A stretch of 64,000 bases of DNA from positions 620,001 through 684,000 of the forward strand of contig NZ_JAHBRX010000001.1 in assembly GCF_018398335.1 (NCBI RefSeq), in the 5' to 3' direction. The notes under the pieces were generated by a model that saw only the letters and a list, made by a program, of their open reading frames with translations, had not been told where the DNA came from and searched no databases. Made by a program: the position numbers and the translations under genes. Each line of letters begins with the position of its first letter. The first letter of the stretch is position 1. This document shows positions 1 to 8,983 of this stretch, piece by piece. This DNA is from Chelatococcus sp. HY11. Lineage in GTDB: Bacteria; Pseudomonadota; Alphaproteobacteria; Rhizobiales; Beijerinckiaceae.

Positions 1-2187
1 GAGGAAGTGACCGGCGCCAACGTACTCGTGGCGATTTTTGCCGAGCGGGAGAGCCATGCGGCCTATTTCCTGCAAGAGCAGGACATGACACGTTACGACG
101 CGGTCAACTACATCAGCCATGGCATCGCAAAGCGGCCAGGATTGTCTGAAAATCGTTCGCCCCGTGGCGCCGACGAGGAAAACGACAGCCGGGCCGCCAA
201 CAACGATGAGGCGGAAGGTCAGCGCAAGAAGAAGGGGGACGCCCTGGACGCCTATTGCGTTAATCTGAACAAGAAGGCCAGGGACGGACGCATTGATCCC
301 CTGATCGGGCGCGAGCCTGAGATCCAGCGGACCATTCAGGTCCTGTGCCGTAGGCAGAAGAATAATCCCCTGCTGGTCGGTGACCCCGGCGTCGGCAAGA
401 CCGCGATCGCCGAGGGGCTTGCCCGCAAGATCGTCACCGGCGATGTTCCGGATGTGCTCGCGGATGCGACAGTCTTTGCCCTCGACATGGGCACGCTGCT
501 CGCCGGCACGCGCTATCGCGGCGATTTCGAAGAACGCCTCAAGCAGGTGATGAAGGAAATCGAGGCGCATCCCAACGCCATCATGTTCATCGATGAGATC
601 CATACGGTCATCGGCGCCGGCGCTACCTCTGGTGGCGCCATGGACGCGTCCAATCTCCTGAAGCCCGCCCTTGCCGCCGGCACGCTGCGCTGCATCGGCT
701 CGACGACCTACAAGGAATACCGTCAGTATTTCGAGAAGGACCGGGCGCTCGTCCGACGCTTCCAGAAGATCGACGTCAATGAGCCGAGCGTGCCGGACGC
801 TATCGAGATCCTGAAGGGGCTGAAGCCCTATTTCGAGGACTTCCATAAGCTGCGCTACACCAATGACGCCATCAAGGCGGCGGTGGAGCTTTCGGCGCGC
901 TATATCCATGACCGCAAGCTGCCGGACAAGGCGATCGACGTCATTGACGAGACGGGCGCCTCGCAGATGCTGGTGCCGGAGGGGCGGCGCAAGAAGACCA
1001 TCGGCGTCAAGGAGATCGAATCGACGATCGCGACGATGGCGCGTATCCCGCCGAAGACGGTGTCCAAGGATGATGCCGAGGTGTTGCAGCACCTGCATGA
1101 GACCCTGGAGCGGGTGGTCTACGGCCAGAACAAGGCGATCGATGCCCTGTCGTCGGCGATCAAACTGGCGCGCGCTGGCCTCCGCGACGCGGAGAAGCCG
1201 ATTGGCTGCTATCTCTTCGCCGGCCCGACGGGCGTCGGCAAGACGGAGGTGGCGCGTCAGCTCGCGTCGGCGCTCGGCGTGGAACTGCTGCGCTTCGACA
1301 TGTCGGAATACATGGAGCGCCACACCATCTCGCGGCTGATCGGCGCGCCTCCCGGCTATGTCGGCTTCGACCAGGGTGGGCTCCTGACCGATGGCGTCGA
1401 CCAGCATCCGCACTGCGTCCTGCTGCTCGACGAGATCGAAAAGGCGCATCCCGACCTGTTCAACGTGCTGCTGCAGGTAATGGACCATGGCAAGCTGACG
1501 GACCACAACGGCAAGCAGGTGGATTTCCGCAACGTCATCCTGATCATGACGACAAACGCCGGCGCTGCCGACATGGTCAAGCCGGCTTACGGGTTCACGC
1601 GTACCAAGCGCGAGGGCGACGACCAGGAGGCGATCTCCAAGCTGTTCTCGCCGGAGTTCCGCAACCGTCTCGATGCCACGATCTCCTTCGGCCATCTGCC
1701 GAAGGAGGTGGTCTCCAAGGTGGTGGACAAGTTCGTGTTGCAGCTTGAGGCGCAGCTGGCCGACCGCAATGTCACGATCGAGTTGTCTGACGAGGCGCGC
1801 GAGTGGCTGGTCGAGCACGGCTATGACGAGACCATGGGCGCCCGGCCAATGGCCCGCCTCATCCAGACCATGATCAAGACCCCGCTGGCGGATGCTGTTC
1901 TTTTCGGGCAGCTGCGCGGTGGTGGCGCGGTGAGGGTCGTCGTTCAGACGGACGAGGCCGGACACAAGACGCTTGGGTTCGAGTTTCCCGCCGGCCCGGT
2001 GACGCCGAAGCCCGAACCTGATGTGGCCGAGGCCGTGAAAAAACACGTGAAACGTCGGCCGCCAGCGGCTAAGAAGCAGCCGTCATCGCGTCCGCGCCGC
2101 AGTAAGGGCGGGGCGGATGGTGATGACGACAGTGGGGGGCCGCTTGCGGTGCGCACGGTTCCCAAGGTGCCGTTGATCAGGAGTTGA
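1..2187 (+). CDS. clpA: ATP-dependent Clp protease ATP-binding subunit ClpA (5' end outside window)
   Basis: Hexameric AAA+ unfoldase that feeds substrates, including those delivered by ClpS, into ClpP. The frame is open from base 1, so the true start and part of the N-domain lie upstream; 728 residues are visible. Two AAA+ modules are clear: Walker A GDPGVGKT near residue 127 with Walker B 'IMFIDEIHT', and a second Walker [10 protein letters not shown] near residue 410 with 'LLLDEIEKA'. The ClpP-docking loop position reads Y-G-F ('KPAYGF') instead of the I-G-L/F of enterobacterial ClpA. After the C-terminal small domain there is a tail of about 60 residues rich in Lys, Pro and Arg, absent from E. 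coli ClpA. A partner clpS would be expected just upstream. Identification is secure. Confidence 0.97.
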   Translation, partial: EEVTGANVLVAIFAERESHAAYFLQEQDMTRYDAVNYISHGIAKRPGLSENRSPRGADEENDSRAANNDEAEGQRKKKGDALDAYCVNLNKKARDGRIDPLIGREPEIQRTIQVLCRRQKNNPLLVGDPGVGKTAIAEGLARKIVTGDVPDVLADATVFALDMGTLLAGTRYRGDFEERLKQVMKEIEAHPNAIMFIDEIHTVIGAGATSGGAMDASNLLKPALAAGTLRCIGSTTYKEYRQYFEKDRALVRRFQKIDVNEPSVPDAIEILKGLKPYFEDFHKLRYTNDAIKAAVELSARYIHDRKLPDKAIDVIDETGASQMLVPEGRRKKTIGVKEIESTIATMARIPPKTVSKDDAEVLQHLHETLERVVYGQNKAIDALSSAIKLARAGLRDAEKPIGCYLFAGPTGVGKTEVARQLASALGVELLRFDMSEYMERHTISRLIGAPPGYVGFDQGGLLTDGVDQHPHCVLLLDEIEKAHPDLFNVLLQVMDHGKLTDHNGKQVDFRNVILIMTTNAGAADMVKPAYGFTRTKREGDDQEAISKLFSPEFRNRLDATISFGHLPKEVVSKVVDKFVLQLEAQLADRNVTIELSDEAREWLVEHGYDETMGARPMARLIQTMIKTPLADAVLFGQLRGGGAVRVVVQTDEAGHKTLGFEFPAGPVTPKPEPDVAEAVKKHVKRRPPAAKKQPSSRPRRSKGGADGDDDSGGPLAVRTVPKVPLIRS

Positions 2188-2188
2188 C

Positions 2189-2386
2189 GTGGTGTCGACG
2201 TATTTTCAGCGCCGTCGGGAGCGGCAGCGCAAGCGTCGGCGCTTCGAGGAGATCGTGGCCTGGATCGTCGTGCCCATCTTTGTCCTGGTGACATGGTGGG
2301 TCGGCGCTCAGCTCTATAAGACCTTCGAAGAGCCTGCCTCGCGGGTGATCCGCGAATTGACATCGCGCGGCGAACGCGTGCCTTAG
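2189..2386 (+). CDS. Small single-pass membrane protein, uncharacterised
   Basis: A 65-residue protein starting one base after the clpA stop, at GTG 2189 or GTG 2192, so probably translated from the clpA message. It has a strongly basic N-terminus (residues 8-18 rich in Arg/Lys), a hydrophobic segment at about residues 24-44 (IVAWIVVPIFVLVTWWVGAQ), then a short charged tail. This arrangement predicts a positive-inside, single-spanning inner-membrane protein. A hairpin terminator follows at 2424. I do not recognise a family. Coding status rests on tight spacing to clpA, a sensible charge/hydrophobicity layout and the terminator immediately after it. Confidence 0.6.
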   Translation: MVSTYFQRRRERQRKRRRFEEIVAWIVVPIFVLVTWWVGAQLYKTFEEPASRVIRELTSRGERVP

Positions 2387-2423
2387 GGCACGCCGGCCGA
2401 CGACATCCATGGATGAATAGTTG

Positions 2424-2458
2424 GGCCGCTCCTGCTTTAGGGGTGGCCTCTTTCTTTT
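2424..2458 (+). terminator. Rho-independent terminator after clpA and the small membrane gene
   Basis: GGCCGCTCC (2424-2432) pairs with GGGGTGGCC (2440-2448) around a 7-base loop, with two G-T pairs, and is followed by TCTTTCTTTT. It lies between converging genes and fits the end of the clpA transcript. Confidence 0.7.
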
Positions 2459-2516
2459 GCACCGTATCGGATGAGTGAAGCCATAGTCGGCTTGAATGGC
2501 TTCAGCTTGCGCGACG

Positions 2517-2957
2517 TCAGCCGGTCCAGCCGCTGAAGCCGATCGTCTTGCGGATCTTCTCGGCCTGCGACTTCAGCAGTTCGGGGTCGGCCATGGCGCC
2601 GGTGTGGCCGCGCAGGGGCACCCCCTCCCAGCGCGGGATGACATGCATGTGGATGTGGAAGACCGTCTGGCCCGAGGCGCTTTCGTTGAACTGCATCACC
2701 GCGACGCCATCGGCGTCGAAGGCGGCCTTCACGCCCTTCGCGAGCTTCTGGACGCTCGTCATCAGCGGGCCGAGCGCGGCTGGATCGACGTCGAGCATGT
2801 TGCGCGCGGCCGACTTCGGCACGACCAGCACGTGGCCGTCGCCCTGGGGCATGATGTCCATGAAGGCGAGCGTATGCTGGTCCTCGTAGACGCGCTCGCA
2901 CGGCAGAACGCCGCGAATGATCTTGGCGAAGATATTGTTGGGATCATAAGCCGTCAC
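2517..2957 (-). CDS. HIT family nucleotide hydrolase/transferase
   Basis: 146 residues with the histidine-triad active-site motif HIHMHVIPR (about residues 102-110), in which the central His forms the nucleotidyl intermediate. The N-terminus 'NNIFAKIIRGVLPCERVYED' and 'FMDIMPQGDGHVLVVPK' are typical of the Hint/HinT-like branch, whose members hydrolyse adenosine phosphoramidates and related nucleotides. Length is normal for the family. The start is GTG at 2957, preceded by AAGGA; that leader is part of an 18-bp tandem duplication. It lies 196 bp downstream of the DUF482 gene on the same strand. The exact substrate cannot be read from sequence. Confidence 0.93.
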   Translation of the reverse strand: MTAYDPNNIFAKIIRGVLPCERVYEDQHTLAFMDIMPQGDGHVLVVPKSAARNMLDVDPAALGPLMTSVQKLAKGVKAAFDADGVAVMQFNESASGQTVFHIHMHVIPRWEGVPLRGHTGAMADPELLKSQAEKIRKTIGFSGWTG

Positions 2958-2963
2958 GGTCGC

Positions 2964-2999
2964 AGTTCCTTACTTGACGCAAGTTCCTCACTTGACGCT
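2964..2999 (-). repeat. Two 18-bp tandem copies in the HIT gene leader
   Basis: AGTTCCTTACTTGACGCA (2964-2981) is followed directly by AGTTCCTCACTTGACGCT (2982-2999), 16 of 18 bases identical. On the coding (minus) strand each copy carries AAGTRAGGAAC, which includes the Shine-Dalgarno of the GTG start at 2957. The ribosome-binding segment has therefore been duplicated. Confidence 0.85.
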
Positions 3000-3153
3000 T
3001 GCGCGATGGTCAGCCGATTCCGGCATGGTATCAAGCTTCCATATCACGTCAGGCAGGCGAGAGCAGGCGGGCATGGTCAGCAGGGCAGGGTCAGGAGGGC
3101 GCTGCCCGGGAGGCCCGATCGAAGGCTTGACGGGAAAACCCACGGTGGGGCGC

Positions 3154-4515
3154 TCAGTCCACGTCCTGGTGGCGGAAGGGTGTGAACTGGTCCAGCTCGC
3201 GCGCTTCCTCGGCTACGGCGGGTCGCTCCTGTTCGAGATAGGCGGCGACGGCCCGACGCAGAGCGCGATCGGCGATATCATGCGCTGAATAGGTGAGCAC
3301 GGGACGGTAGCCGCGCGCCAGCTTGTGCTCGCCCTGGGCGCCGGCTTCCACGCGCCGGAGGCCGCGCGCGATGGCGAAATCGATGGCCTGATAGTAGCAA
3401 ACCTCGAAATGCAGGAAGGGGTGATCCTCGATCGCGCCCCAGTTACGGCCGTAAAGGGCATCGTCGCCGATGAAATTGATGGCGCCCGCAATGAAGCGCC
3501 CGGCTCGCCTTGCCATCACAAGGAGGATGCGATCGGCCATCGCCTCGCCGATCAGGGAGAAGAAGCGGCGGTTGAGATAGGGCCTGCCCCATTTCCGCGA
3601 GCCCGTATCCTGGTAGAAGGCGAAAAACGCATCCCAATGGGCCTCGGTGATGTCGGAGCCCGTCAGCCAGTGGAGGGTGATGCCGTCGGCGCCGGCGTCG
3701 CGCCGCTCGCGGCGGATGGTCTTGCGCTTGCGCGACGAGAGGCCGTCGAGAAATTGCGCGAAGGTTCCGTAGCCATCGTTCGTCCAGTGGAACTGCCGGT
3801 CGATGCGCTGCAGGAAGCCGGCATCGCCGAGGGTCTGCCATTCGTCGTGCGGCAGGAACGTGGCGTGGATCGACGAGGCGCCGACGCGGTCGCGCATTGC
3901 GCGGAGACCCGTAATGAGCGCCGCGCTTGCCGCGGCGGGATCCTGCCCGTCCCGAATGAGGAGCCGACGGCCCGTCGCCGGGGTGAAGGGAACGCTCACC
4001 TGGATTTTCGGGTAATAGTCGCCTCCCGCGCGCTCATAGGCATCCGCCCAGGCATGATCGAACACGTATTCGCCCTGGCTATGGGACTTCGCATAGGCGG
4101 GGGTGGCCGCGACCATGAGGCCCGCGGCGTCGTGGACGAGGATATGGGCGGGCGCCCAGCCAGTGCGTGACGAAACGCAGCCCGATGTCTCGAGTGCGTT
4201 CAAAAAAGCGTGGCTTATGAATGGATTGAATCGCTCTTGTTGAGAGTTTGATTCAGGCGTGCCGGCGCCTGCCGCCGGATGTGAGCCTTCAATGACGGAC
4301 GTCCCTGCCTGCCCGTCATCCCGGACGGCTTGAGGGGCGTCGGTGTGGCAATTCTTCGAGTCTTTCGCGTTGCTTATCGAGGGCGGTTGAGACGATGATT
4401 CAGGCCGGCGCGGGTTCGCGCAGGCGTCCCAGTCCGCGGCCGGGACGTTTGCAATTGCGTTGGTGACGCTGATGGTCGTCTTGCTGCCCGTCTCGGCGCG
4501 CGTTCTGGCGGTCAT
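3154..4515 (-). CDS. DUF482/FemAB-like GNAT acyltransferase family protein
   Basis: 453 residues. From residue 97 ('NPFISHAFLNALE') to the end it matches the DUF482 'peptidoglycan biosynthesis/recognition' family, which has a double-GNAT FemAB-like fold; recognisable blocks are 'PAYAKSHSQGEYVFDHAWADA', 'IHATFLPHDEW' and 'HFEVCYYQAIDFAI'. Members are cytosolic and their biochemical role is not settled. The N-terminal block 'ISVTNAIANVPAADWDACAN' (15-34) normally runs almost straight into 'NPFIS'. Here about 62 Ser/Pro/Asn-rich residues (35-96) intervene, making the protein longer than usual. The start at 4515 is supported by that conserved N-terminal block. The gene follows the glycerophosphodiesterase gene by 46 bp on the same strand. 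Confidence 0.85.
   Translation of the reverse strand: MTARTRAETGSKTTISVTNAIANVPAADWDACANPRRPESSSQPPSISNAKDSKNCHTDAPQAVRDDGQAGTSVIEGSHPAAGAGTPESNSQQERFNPFISHAFLNALETSGCVSSRTGWAPAHILVHDAAGLMVAATPAYAKSHSQGEYVFDHAWADAYERAGGDYYPKIQVSVPFTPATGRRLLIRDGQDPAAASAALITGLRAMRDRVGASSIHATFLPHDEWQTLGDAGFLQRIDRQFHWTNDGYGTFAQFLDGLSSRKRKTIRRERRDAGADGITLHWLTGSDITEAHWDAFFAFYQDTGSRKWGRPYLNRRFFSLIGEAMADRILLVMARRAGRFIAGAINFIGDDALYGRNWGAIEDHPFLHFEVCYYQAIDFAIARGLRRVEAGAQGEHKLARGYRPVLTYSAHDIADRALRRAVAAYLEQERPAVAEEARELDQFTPFRHQDVD
4292..4319. repeat. Palindrome inside the extra segment of the DUF482 gene
   Basis: ATGACGG (4292-4298) and CCGTCAT (4313-4319) form a 7-bp inverted repeat 14 bases apart, followed by CCCGGACGG. 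The sequence resembles the GTCATTCCGG...CCGGAATGAC elements elsewhere in the window (for example 30255-30401). It lies within the atypical in-frame insertion, hinting that a palindromic element was captured by the gene. Confidence 0.45.
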
Positions 4516-4561
4516 GGGGAGATCCTAGAGCGCTTTCCGCGTCCGGGGAATCACCTCCTCG

Positions 4562-5302
4562 TTACGGAACGAAGTCCTCGAATATCATCTGATCGGCGTG
4601 GGCCGAGGCCTGTTCGCGATCCCCGGGTGTCCGCACGGTCCAGGTCAGCACCGGCATGCCGAAATGGCGCGCCATGACGGTGGCCGTCGCCGGGAGGTCG
4701 CCGACACGCCAGGCGACGAAATCAGGCCGCGAGCGGTCGATATGGAGGAATTGCTCGAGCTCCCGCCGCTTTTCCGGACTCAAATGGCCCCAGTCCTTAT
4801 CGTCGTAACGGCTCTCCGCCACGATCCCGCGCGGCACGCCTGGCGCGAGGTCCTTGAACGCCGCGATGAGATCGGGGTCGAAGGACATGACCGCGAGCGG
4901 CTCGGAGCGATTGTCGACCACTGCGGCCGTGCGGCGGATGAGCGCGAGATCGCCGTCGAAGCGGCTCTTCACCTCGATGACGAGCGGCACGCGGCCGGCG
5001 ATCCTGTCGAGGAACGCCGACAGCGGTTCAATGCGGTTCTCCGTCGCCTTGAAGGGGACGGCCGCGAGCGCGGCGGCCGTAAGGGCGTCAAGGCGCCCTT
5101 GACCCTGCGTCAGCCTGTCGAGCACGAAGTCGTGGTAGACGACCGCTTCCCCATCGGCTGTCAGTTGCACATCGCATTCGATGGGGAAGCCGCCGACGAT
5201 GGCCGCCTCGGCGGCATCGGCGGTATTTTCGATCACGTCGACCCGATTGTGCAGCCCGCGATGGGCAATAGGTCGCGTGCAAAGCCAATCGGGCGCGGTC
5301 AT
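4562..5302 (-). CDS. Glycerophosphodiester phosphodiesterase
   Basis: 246 residues of a GDPD TIM barrel. The motifs are HRGLHNRVDVIENT near the N-terminus (catalytic His and Glu-Asn), 'IECDVQLTADGEAVVYHD' (metal-binding Glu/Asp and the second catalytic His) and 'VIEVKSRFDGD'. The family hydrolyses glycerophosphodiesters to glycerol-3-phosphate and an alcohol; with no signal peptide this should be a cytosolic UgpQ-like enzyme. The ATG at 5302 sits two bases after the ridA stop, so the two genes are probably co-transcribed (ridA first). Substrate preference cannot be read from sequence. Confidence 0.93.
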   Translation of the reverse strand: MTAPDWLCTRPIAHRGLHNRVDVIENTADAAEAAIVGGFPIECDVQLTADGEAVVYHDFVLDRLTQGQGRLDALTAAALAAVPFKATENRIEPLSAFLDRIAGRVPLVIEVKSRFDGDLALIRRTAAVVDNRSEPLAVMSFDPDLIAAFKDLAPGVPRGIVAESRYDDKDWGHLSPEKRRELEQFLHIDRSRPDFVAWRVGDLPATATVMARHFGMPVLTWTVRTPGDREQASAHADQMIFEDFVP

Positions 5303-5304
5303 GA

Positions 5305-5775
5305 TCAGGCAACCTCGAAGAGAGCTTCCACCTCGACGGCGGCGTCGAGCGGCAGCTGCGCGACACCGACGGTGCTGCGGGCGTGGCGGCCGAGGTCGCC
5401 GAAGACCTCAACCATCAGATCCGACGCGCCGTTCATTACGCCGGGTACGGAGCCATAGGTCGGTGTCGAATTGATGAAGCCGCCGAGCCGCACGACACGG
5501 GTGATCCGGTCGAGGCCACCGAGAGCTGCGTTCGCCTGGGCGAGAAGATTGATGGCGCAGAGACGGGCGGCCTGCTGGCCTGTCTCCAGCGAGATTTCGC
5601 CGCCGAGCTTGCCCTTGTGGGCGTCCGCGAGCTTGCCATCGGCACCGAGGCAGAGCTGCCCGGAGATCGTCAGCAACTGGCCGCTCAGCACGAAGGGCAC
5701 GTAATTGGCAATCGGTGCTGCCGGGGTCGGAAGGACGATACCGAGTTCTGCCAGCCTGGAGGCGATGCGGCTCAT
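5305..5775 (-). CDS. RidA/YjgF family enamine-imine deaminase-like protein
   Basis: 156 residues starting at ATG 5775 (MSRIASRLAELG); the open frame extends further upstream, but that extension does not look like the family. The core matches the RidA/endoribonuclease L-PSP family of small trimeric proteins: 'ANYVPFVLSGQLLTISGQL', 'RLCAINLLAQANAALGGLDRI' and 'GDLGRHARSTVGVAQLPLDAAVEVEA'. The Arg of 'GRHARSTVGVAQLP' occupies the position of the deaminase Arg in RidA. This belongs to the slightly longer alphaproteobacterial RidA subgroup, so true imine deaminase activity is likely but not certain. It heads a two-gene unit with the glycerophosphodiesterase. The 200 bp to eipB is a divergent promoter region. 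Confidence 0.9.
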   Translation of the reverse strand: MSRIASRLAELGIVLPTPAAPIANYVPFVLSGQLLTISGQLCLGADGKLADAHKGKLGGEISLETGQQAARLCAINLLAQANAALGGLDRITRVVRLGGFINSTPTYGSVPGVMNGASDLMVEVFGDLGRHARSTVGVAQLPLDAAVEVEALFEVA

Positions 5776-5975
5776 GGAAGGGGTTCCTTGTCTTGCAAGC
5801 ATGGACAATGCGGCCGCCCTCGCTGCCGAAGGCGGACTGAGAGCGTTGTCGCCCACTGCTGTCCGGATCGCAACGGCGGATATCATGGGGCTTGGTCATT
5901 GATCCCGCGAGATACTTGGCTGATGCTGTGCTAGGTGGACCGGTCAAGCGCCCTTGGATTCCGATGGAGGTCATC

Positions 5976-6872
5976 ATGGTGAGAAAGCCCGTCGTCGTTA
6001 CAGCGATGGCCCTCACGTCGCTCTGGACCTCGGGCGCCATGGCCGAGGTGGCGCCTGGCATTTCGCTCGCGCCGCACAGGGCCGTCTATGACCTGTCACT
6101 CGCCGACAGCAGCAATTCCATTCAGTCGGCGATGGGGCGCGTGGTCTACGAGATCACCGGCACCGCTTGTGACGGCTATGCGTCGCGCTCGCGGCAGGTC
6201 GTCGTTCTCGAGGGTGAGAGCAGCGCATCGACCACCGATATGCGCATGACGACCTTCGAGGACGCAAGCGGTGGCTCGTTCCGTTTCAAGGCGGAGACGC
6301 GCAATGCGAACGCGCCGCCGAAGCTGGTCGATGGCGAGGCGGTGCGACGTGACGGCGCGGTCGCCGTGAATTTCGTCAAGCCCGGCCGCGAGACGTTAAA
6401 GTTGGGCGACGCGATGTTCCCGGCGGCACATCTCAGGACGCTGATCACTGGCGCAAAGGCAGGCAAGCCTATCGTCGAGGCGCGTGTTTTCGACGGCTCG
6501 GAAGATGGGCGCAGCTTTTATGATACGCTGGCGGTGATCGGAAGGGCTGACGCGGTGAGCCCGGATCCTGGCAAGGCAACCACGGACAAGGACGAACTGA
6601 CCAAGCGGGACGCCGGAGCGAGCGACGAAGAGGCAGCCGCGGAGCGCCAGCGCCGGTTCGACGGCCTGTTCGGCACCGCCGCGCATTGGCCGATCGCGAT
6701 CAGCTATTTCAAGCAAGCGACGGCGCGGAGCGAGGCCTTGCCCGTCTATGTCCTGAGCTTCGACCTCTATGAGAACGGCATAGCCCGCTCCCTGACCCTC
6801 AAATACGACAACTTCACACTGAAGGGCGAGCTGAAGGAGCTGGAGCTGCTCAAGGCGGCCGTCTGCGAATAG
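5976..6872 (+). CDS. eipB: EipB family periplasmic envelope-integrity protein (DUF1849)
   Basis: 298 residues from ATG 5976, chosen because GGAGG ends 5 bases upstream and because it gives a clean signal peptide (cleavage after 'GAMA', about residue 23). The mature part matches DUF1849/EipB of Brucella, a periplasmic beta-spiral protein needed for envelope integrity under stress: 'LAPHRAVYDLSLADSS', 'GRVVYEITGTACDGYASRSRQ' and a C-terminal 'LKAAVCE'. The two cysteines (in TACDGY and AVCE) correspond to the conserved EipB disulfide. A charged stretch with KATTDKDELTKRDAGASDEE forms an insertion in the middle. The gene converges on dinB with only 9 bp between stops. Confidence 0.9.
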   Translation: MVRKPVVVTAMALTSLWTSGAMAEVAPGISLAPHRAVYDLSLADSSNSIQSAMGRVVYEITGTACDGYASRSRQVVVLEGESSASTTDMRMTTFEDASGGSFRFKAETRNANAPPKLVDGEAVRRDGAVAVNFVKPGRETLKLGDAMFPAAHLRTLITGAKAGKPIVEARVFDGSEDGRSFYDTLAVIGRADAVSPDPGKATTDKDELTKRDAGASDEEAAAERQRRFDGLFGTAAHWPIAISYFKQATARSEALPVYVLSFDLYENGIARSLTLKYDNFTLKGELKELELLKAAVCE

Positions 6873-6881
6873 GTCGCCGGC

Positions 6882-8171
6882 TCAAGCCTTGCGACCGTTG
6901 CCGAAGACGATGCCCTTGACCACGGCGCCAGCGCCGAACTTGGCGCGCAGATCATCCACTGCCCGCTCCATGCGGGCATCGCGTTTGGCGGTCTGATCGG
7001 CGAGGTCTCCCTGATCGGCTTCGACGGCGGGGTGAAGATCGGCCGTGCCGATCCCGATGAGCCGGAATTGCGTGCCATCGCATTCGGGCAGGAGCAGGTC
7101 TTTTCCCGTCTCGAACAGGCGACTGGCGAGCTGCGTGGCGGGGACGCCGCGTGAGCGGCTGCGCAGCTTGAAGTCTGCCGTCTTCAGTTTCAGCGTGACG
7201 GAGCCGGCCGCCAGCTCCGCGGCCTTCAGCCGCGCCGACAGCTTTTCACAGAGTCGCCAGAGGATGGGCAAGAGGTCGGCCGGTGCGCCGATGTCCTCGT
7301 TGAACGTCGTCTCGGCGGAGACGACCTTGGCCTCCCGGTTCGGGCTGACGGCTCGGTCATCGATGCCATGGGCGAGCCGCTGCAATCGCCCGGCCTCCTT
7401 GCCGAGGAGCGTCATCAATTTGTTCGGGGATGCCGCGCGCAGATCCCGGATCGTCCGGACGCCGGCGCGCTCGAGTTTTTCCATTGTCACCGCGCCGACG
7501 CCGAAAATGATCGAGACCGGCTTGTCGGCCAGAAAGCCATCGACCTCCTGTTTGCCGATGATCGCGAAGCCTCGGGGCTTGTCGAGGTCCGAGGCAATCT
7601 TCGCCATGAATTTGTTGGTCGAGAGGCCAATGGAGACGGTGATGCCGACTTCGCTTTCCACACGCCGCGCGAATCGCGCGAGGATGACCGCCGGGCTAGC
7701 GTGGTGCAAACGCTCGGTGCCGCCGAGATCGAGGAAGGCCTCATCGATTGAAAGAGGCTCCACCATCGGCGTCAGGTCCAGCATCATCTGCCTGATCTGA
7801 CGGCCGACGCGCACATATTTGGCCATGTCCGGCTTGATGACGACGGCATCGGGGCACAGCTTCAGCGCCTTGAACATGGGCATGGCCGAGCGCACGCCGT
7901 AAGTTCGCGCCACGTAGCAGGCGGTTGAGACAACACCGCGCTTGCCGCCGCCGATGATTATCGGTTTTATTGCGAGCTCGGGGGAATCTCGTTTTTCAAT
8001 CGCCGCATAGAACGCATCGCAATCGACATGGGCGATGTGGAGCGCGTCGCGTTCGGGATGGGTGAGGAGGCGGGGACTGCCGCATGCGGGACAGCGGGTG
8101 GGCTGGCGGGCCGTCTCGGTATCGGTCAGGCAATCGCGGCACAGGGAGCGCGATTGACCAGGCGTGTTCAT
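6882..8171 (-). CDS. dinB: DNA polymerase IV (Y family) with N-terminal Cys4 extension
   Basis: 429-residue translesion polymerase. The palm is shown by '[19 protein letters not shown]' (metal Asp 50) and 'SIDEAFLDL' (catalytic Asp-Glu); fingers and little-finger segments follow in the usual order. Ahead of the polymerase are about 40 residues with C11-x2-C14 and C27-x2-C30, a probable small zinc ribbon absent from E. coli DinB. Its ATG overlaps the stop of the upstream DUF3572 gene (ATGA), implying translational coupling. No LexA-type operator was recognised upstream. Identification is secure; zinc binding is inferred from the cysteine spacing only. Confidence 0.95.
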   Translation of the reverse strand: MNTPGQSRSLCRDCLTDTETARQPTRCPACGSPRLLTHPERDALHIAHVDCDAFYAAIEKRDSPELAIKPIIIGGGKRGVVSTACYVARTYGVRSAMPMFKALKLCPDAVVIKPDMAKYVRVGRQIRQMMLDLTPMVEPLSIDEAFLDLGGTERLHHASPAVILARFARRVESEVGITVSIGLSTNKFMAKIASDLDKPRGFAIIGKQEVDGFLADKPVSIIFGVGAVTMEKLERAGVRTIRDLRAASPNKLMTLLGKEAGRLQRLAHGIDDRAVSPNREAKVVSAETTFNEDIGAPADLLPILWRLCEKLSARLKAAELAAGSVTLKLKTADFKLRSRSRGVPATQLASRLFETGKDLLLPECDGTQFRLIGIGTADLHPAVEADQGDLADQTAKRDARMERAVDDLRAKFGAGAVVKGIVFGNGRKA

Positions 8172-8458
8172 AGGGGGACTCCAGGACCAGCAAGCTTTTG
8201 CCGTGCGATGGATATGGCCTCTGGATCGAGCCTGTGATTGGCCGCGAAGGTCAAAAGCAGGGCTTCGTCCGCAGCGAGATGGTCGAGCACGGCAGCCAGA
8301 AAGCCAGGCTGGCTGGCGCTTTCGCGTATCGTGTCCGGGCCAAGCCCGGTTGTGCCGAGGAAACGTTCCAGTCTTTCCTCGTCGGACGCAAGAAAACCAA
8401 GCGCCTGAAGAGCGATTTCCTCAGGGTCTGGAAGCGGTGAGGGGCGTTGCGGGGCCAT
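8168..8458 (-). CDS. DUF3572 family protein
   Basis: 96 residues from ATG 8458 ([14 protein letters not shown]); an in-frame TTG at 8470 would add four residues. The sequence '[34 protein letters not shown]' followed by '[23 protein letters not shown]' is the all-helical DUF3572 family, found almost only in Alphaproteobacteria and typically next to divK. No biochemical function is known. The stop overlaps the dinB start by four bases, so it is the first gene of a two-gene unit with dinB, divergent from divK-pleD. Confidence 0.85.
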   Translation of the reverse strand: MAPQRPSPLPDPEEIALQALGFLASDEERLERFLGTTGLGPDTIRESASQPGFLAAVLDHLAADEALLLTFAANHRLDPEAISIARQKLAGPGVPL

Positions 8459-8556
8459 AGCGTCGTCCAAAGGTGGCAGGGGATGAAATTGGATTTGCGT
8501 TTCGTCAACTGGTCAATGGTAATGATGCCGGCCTACGGCTTTGCGCGCGTGGACTC

Positions 8557-8568
8557 CCCACATGTGGG
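8557..8568. promoter_or_regulatory. Palindrome upstream of divK, possible operator
   Basis: CCCACATGTGGG is a perfect 12-bp palindrome 27 bp before the divK ATG in the divergent DUF3572/divK region. A dimeric regulator could bind it; no known consensus was matched. Confidence 0.35.
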
Positions 8569-8595
8569 ATTTACTCTAGATGATGGGAACAGCTG

Positions 8596-8967
8596 ATGCG
8601 CAAGACGGTGCTGATCGTCGAGGATAATGAGCTCAATATGAAGCTCTTCAGCGACCTTCTGGAAGCGCATGGTTATGCAACGCTCAAGACCTCGAACGGG
8701 ATCGAGGCGATGGAGCTTGCCCGGAGCGACCACCCTGATCTCATCATCATGGATATCCAGTTGCCCGAGGTTTCCGGGCTGGAAGTGACACGCTGGCTGA
8801 AGGCGGACGACGACCTGAAATCGATTCCCGTCATCGCGGTGACAGCCTTCGCCATGAAGGGTGACGAGGAGCGGATCAGGGAGGGAGGGTGCGAGGCGTA
8901 TCTCTCGAAGCCCATTTCGATCTCACATTTTCTAGAGACGGTACGCACTTATCTCGAATCCGCATGA
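8596..8967 (+). CDS. divK: Single-domain response regulator DivK
   Basis: 123 residues forming one receiver domain. Acidic pocket '[14 protein letters not shown]', phospho-acceptor Asp in 'LIIMDIQLP', switch Thr in '[14 protein letters not shown]' and Lys in 'AYLSKPISI' are all present. In Caulobacter and rhizobia, DivK shuttles polarity and cell-cycle information between the PleC/DivJ kinases and DivL-CckA-CtrA. Assignment to DivK rather than another CheY-like protein rests on the '[24 protein letters not shown]' type sequence and on pleD lying 16 bp downstream, the conserved alphaproteobacterial order. Confidence 0.95.
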   Translation: MRKTVLIVEDNELNMKLFSDLLEAHGYATLKTSNGIEAMELARSDHPDLIIMDIQLPEVSGLEVTRWLKADDDLKSIPVIAVTAFAMKGDEERIREGGCEAYLSKPISISHFLETVRTYLESA

Positions 8968-8983
8968 GTGGGGGACTCATTCC

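Noticed and set aside
4236-4255. AGAGTTTGATTCAGGC resembling the 5' end of 16S rRNA
   Set aside because: Only a short chance match inside the DUF482 gene; flanking sequence shows no rRNA.
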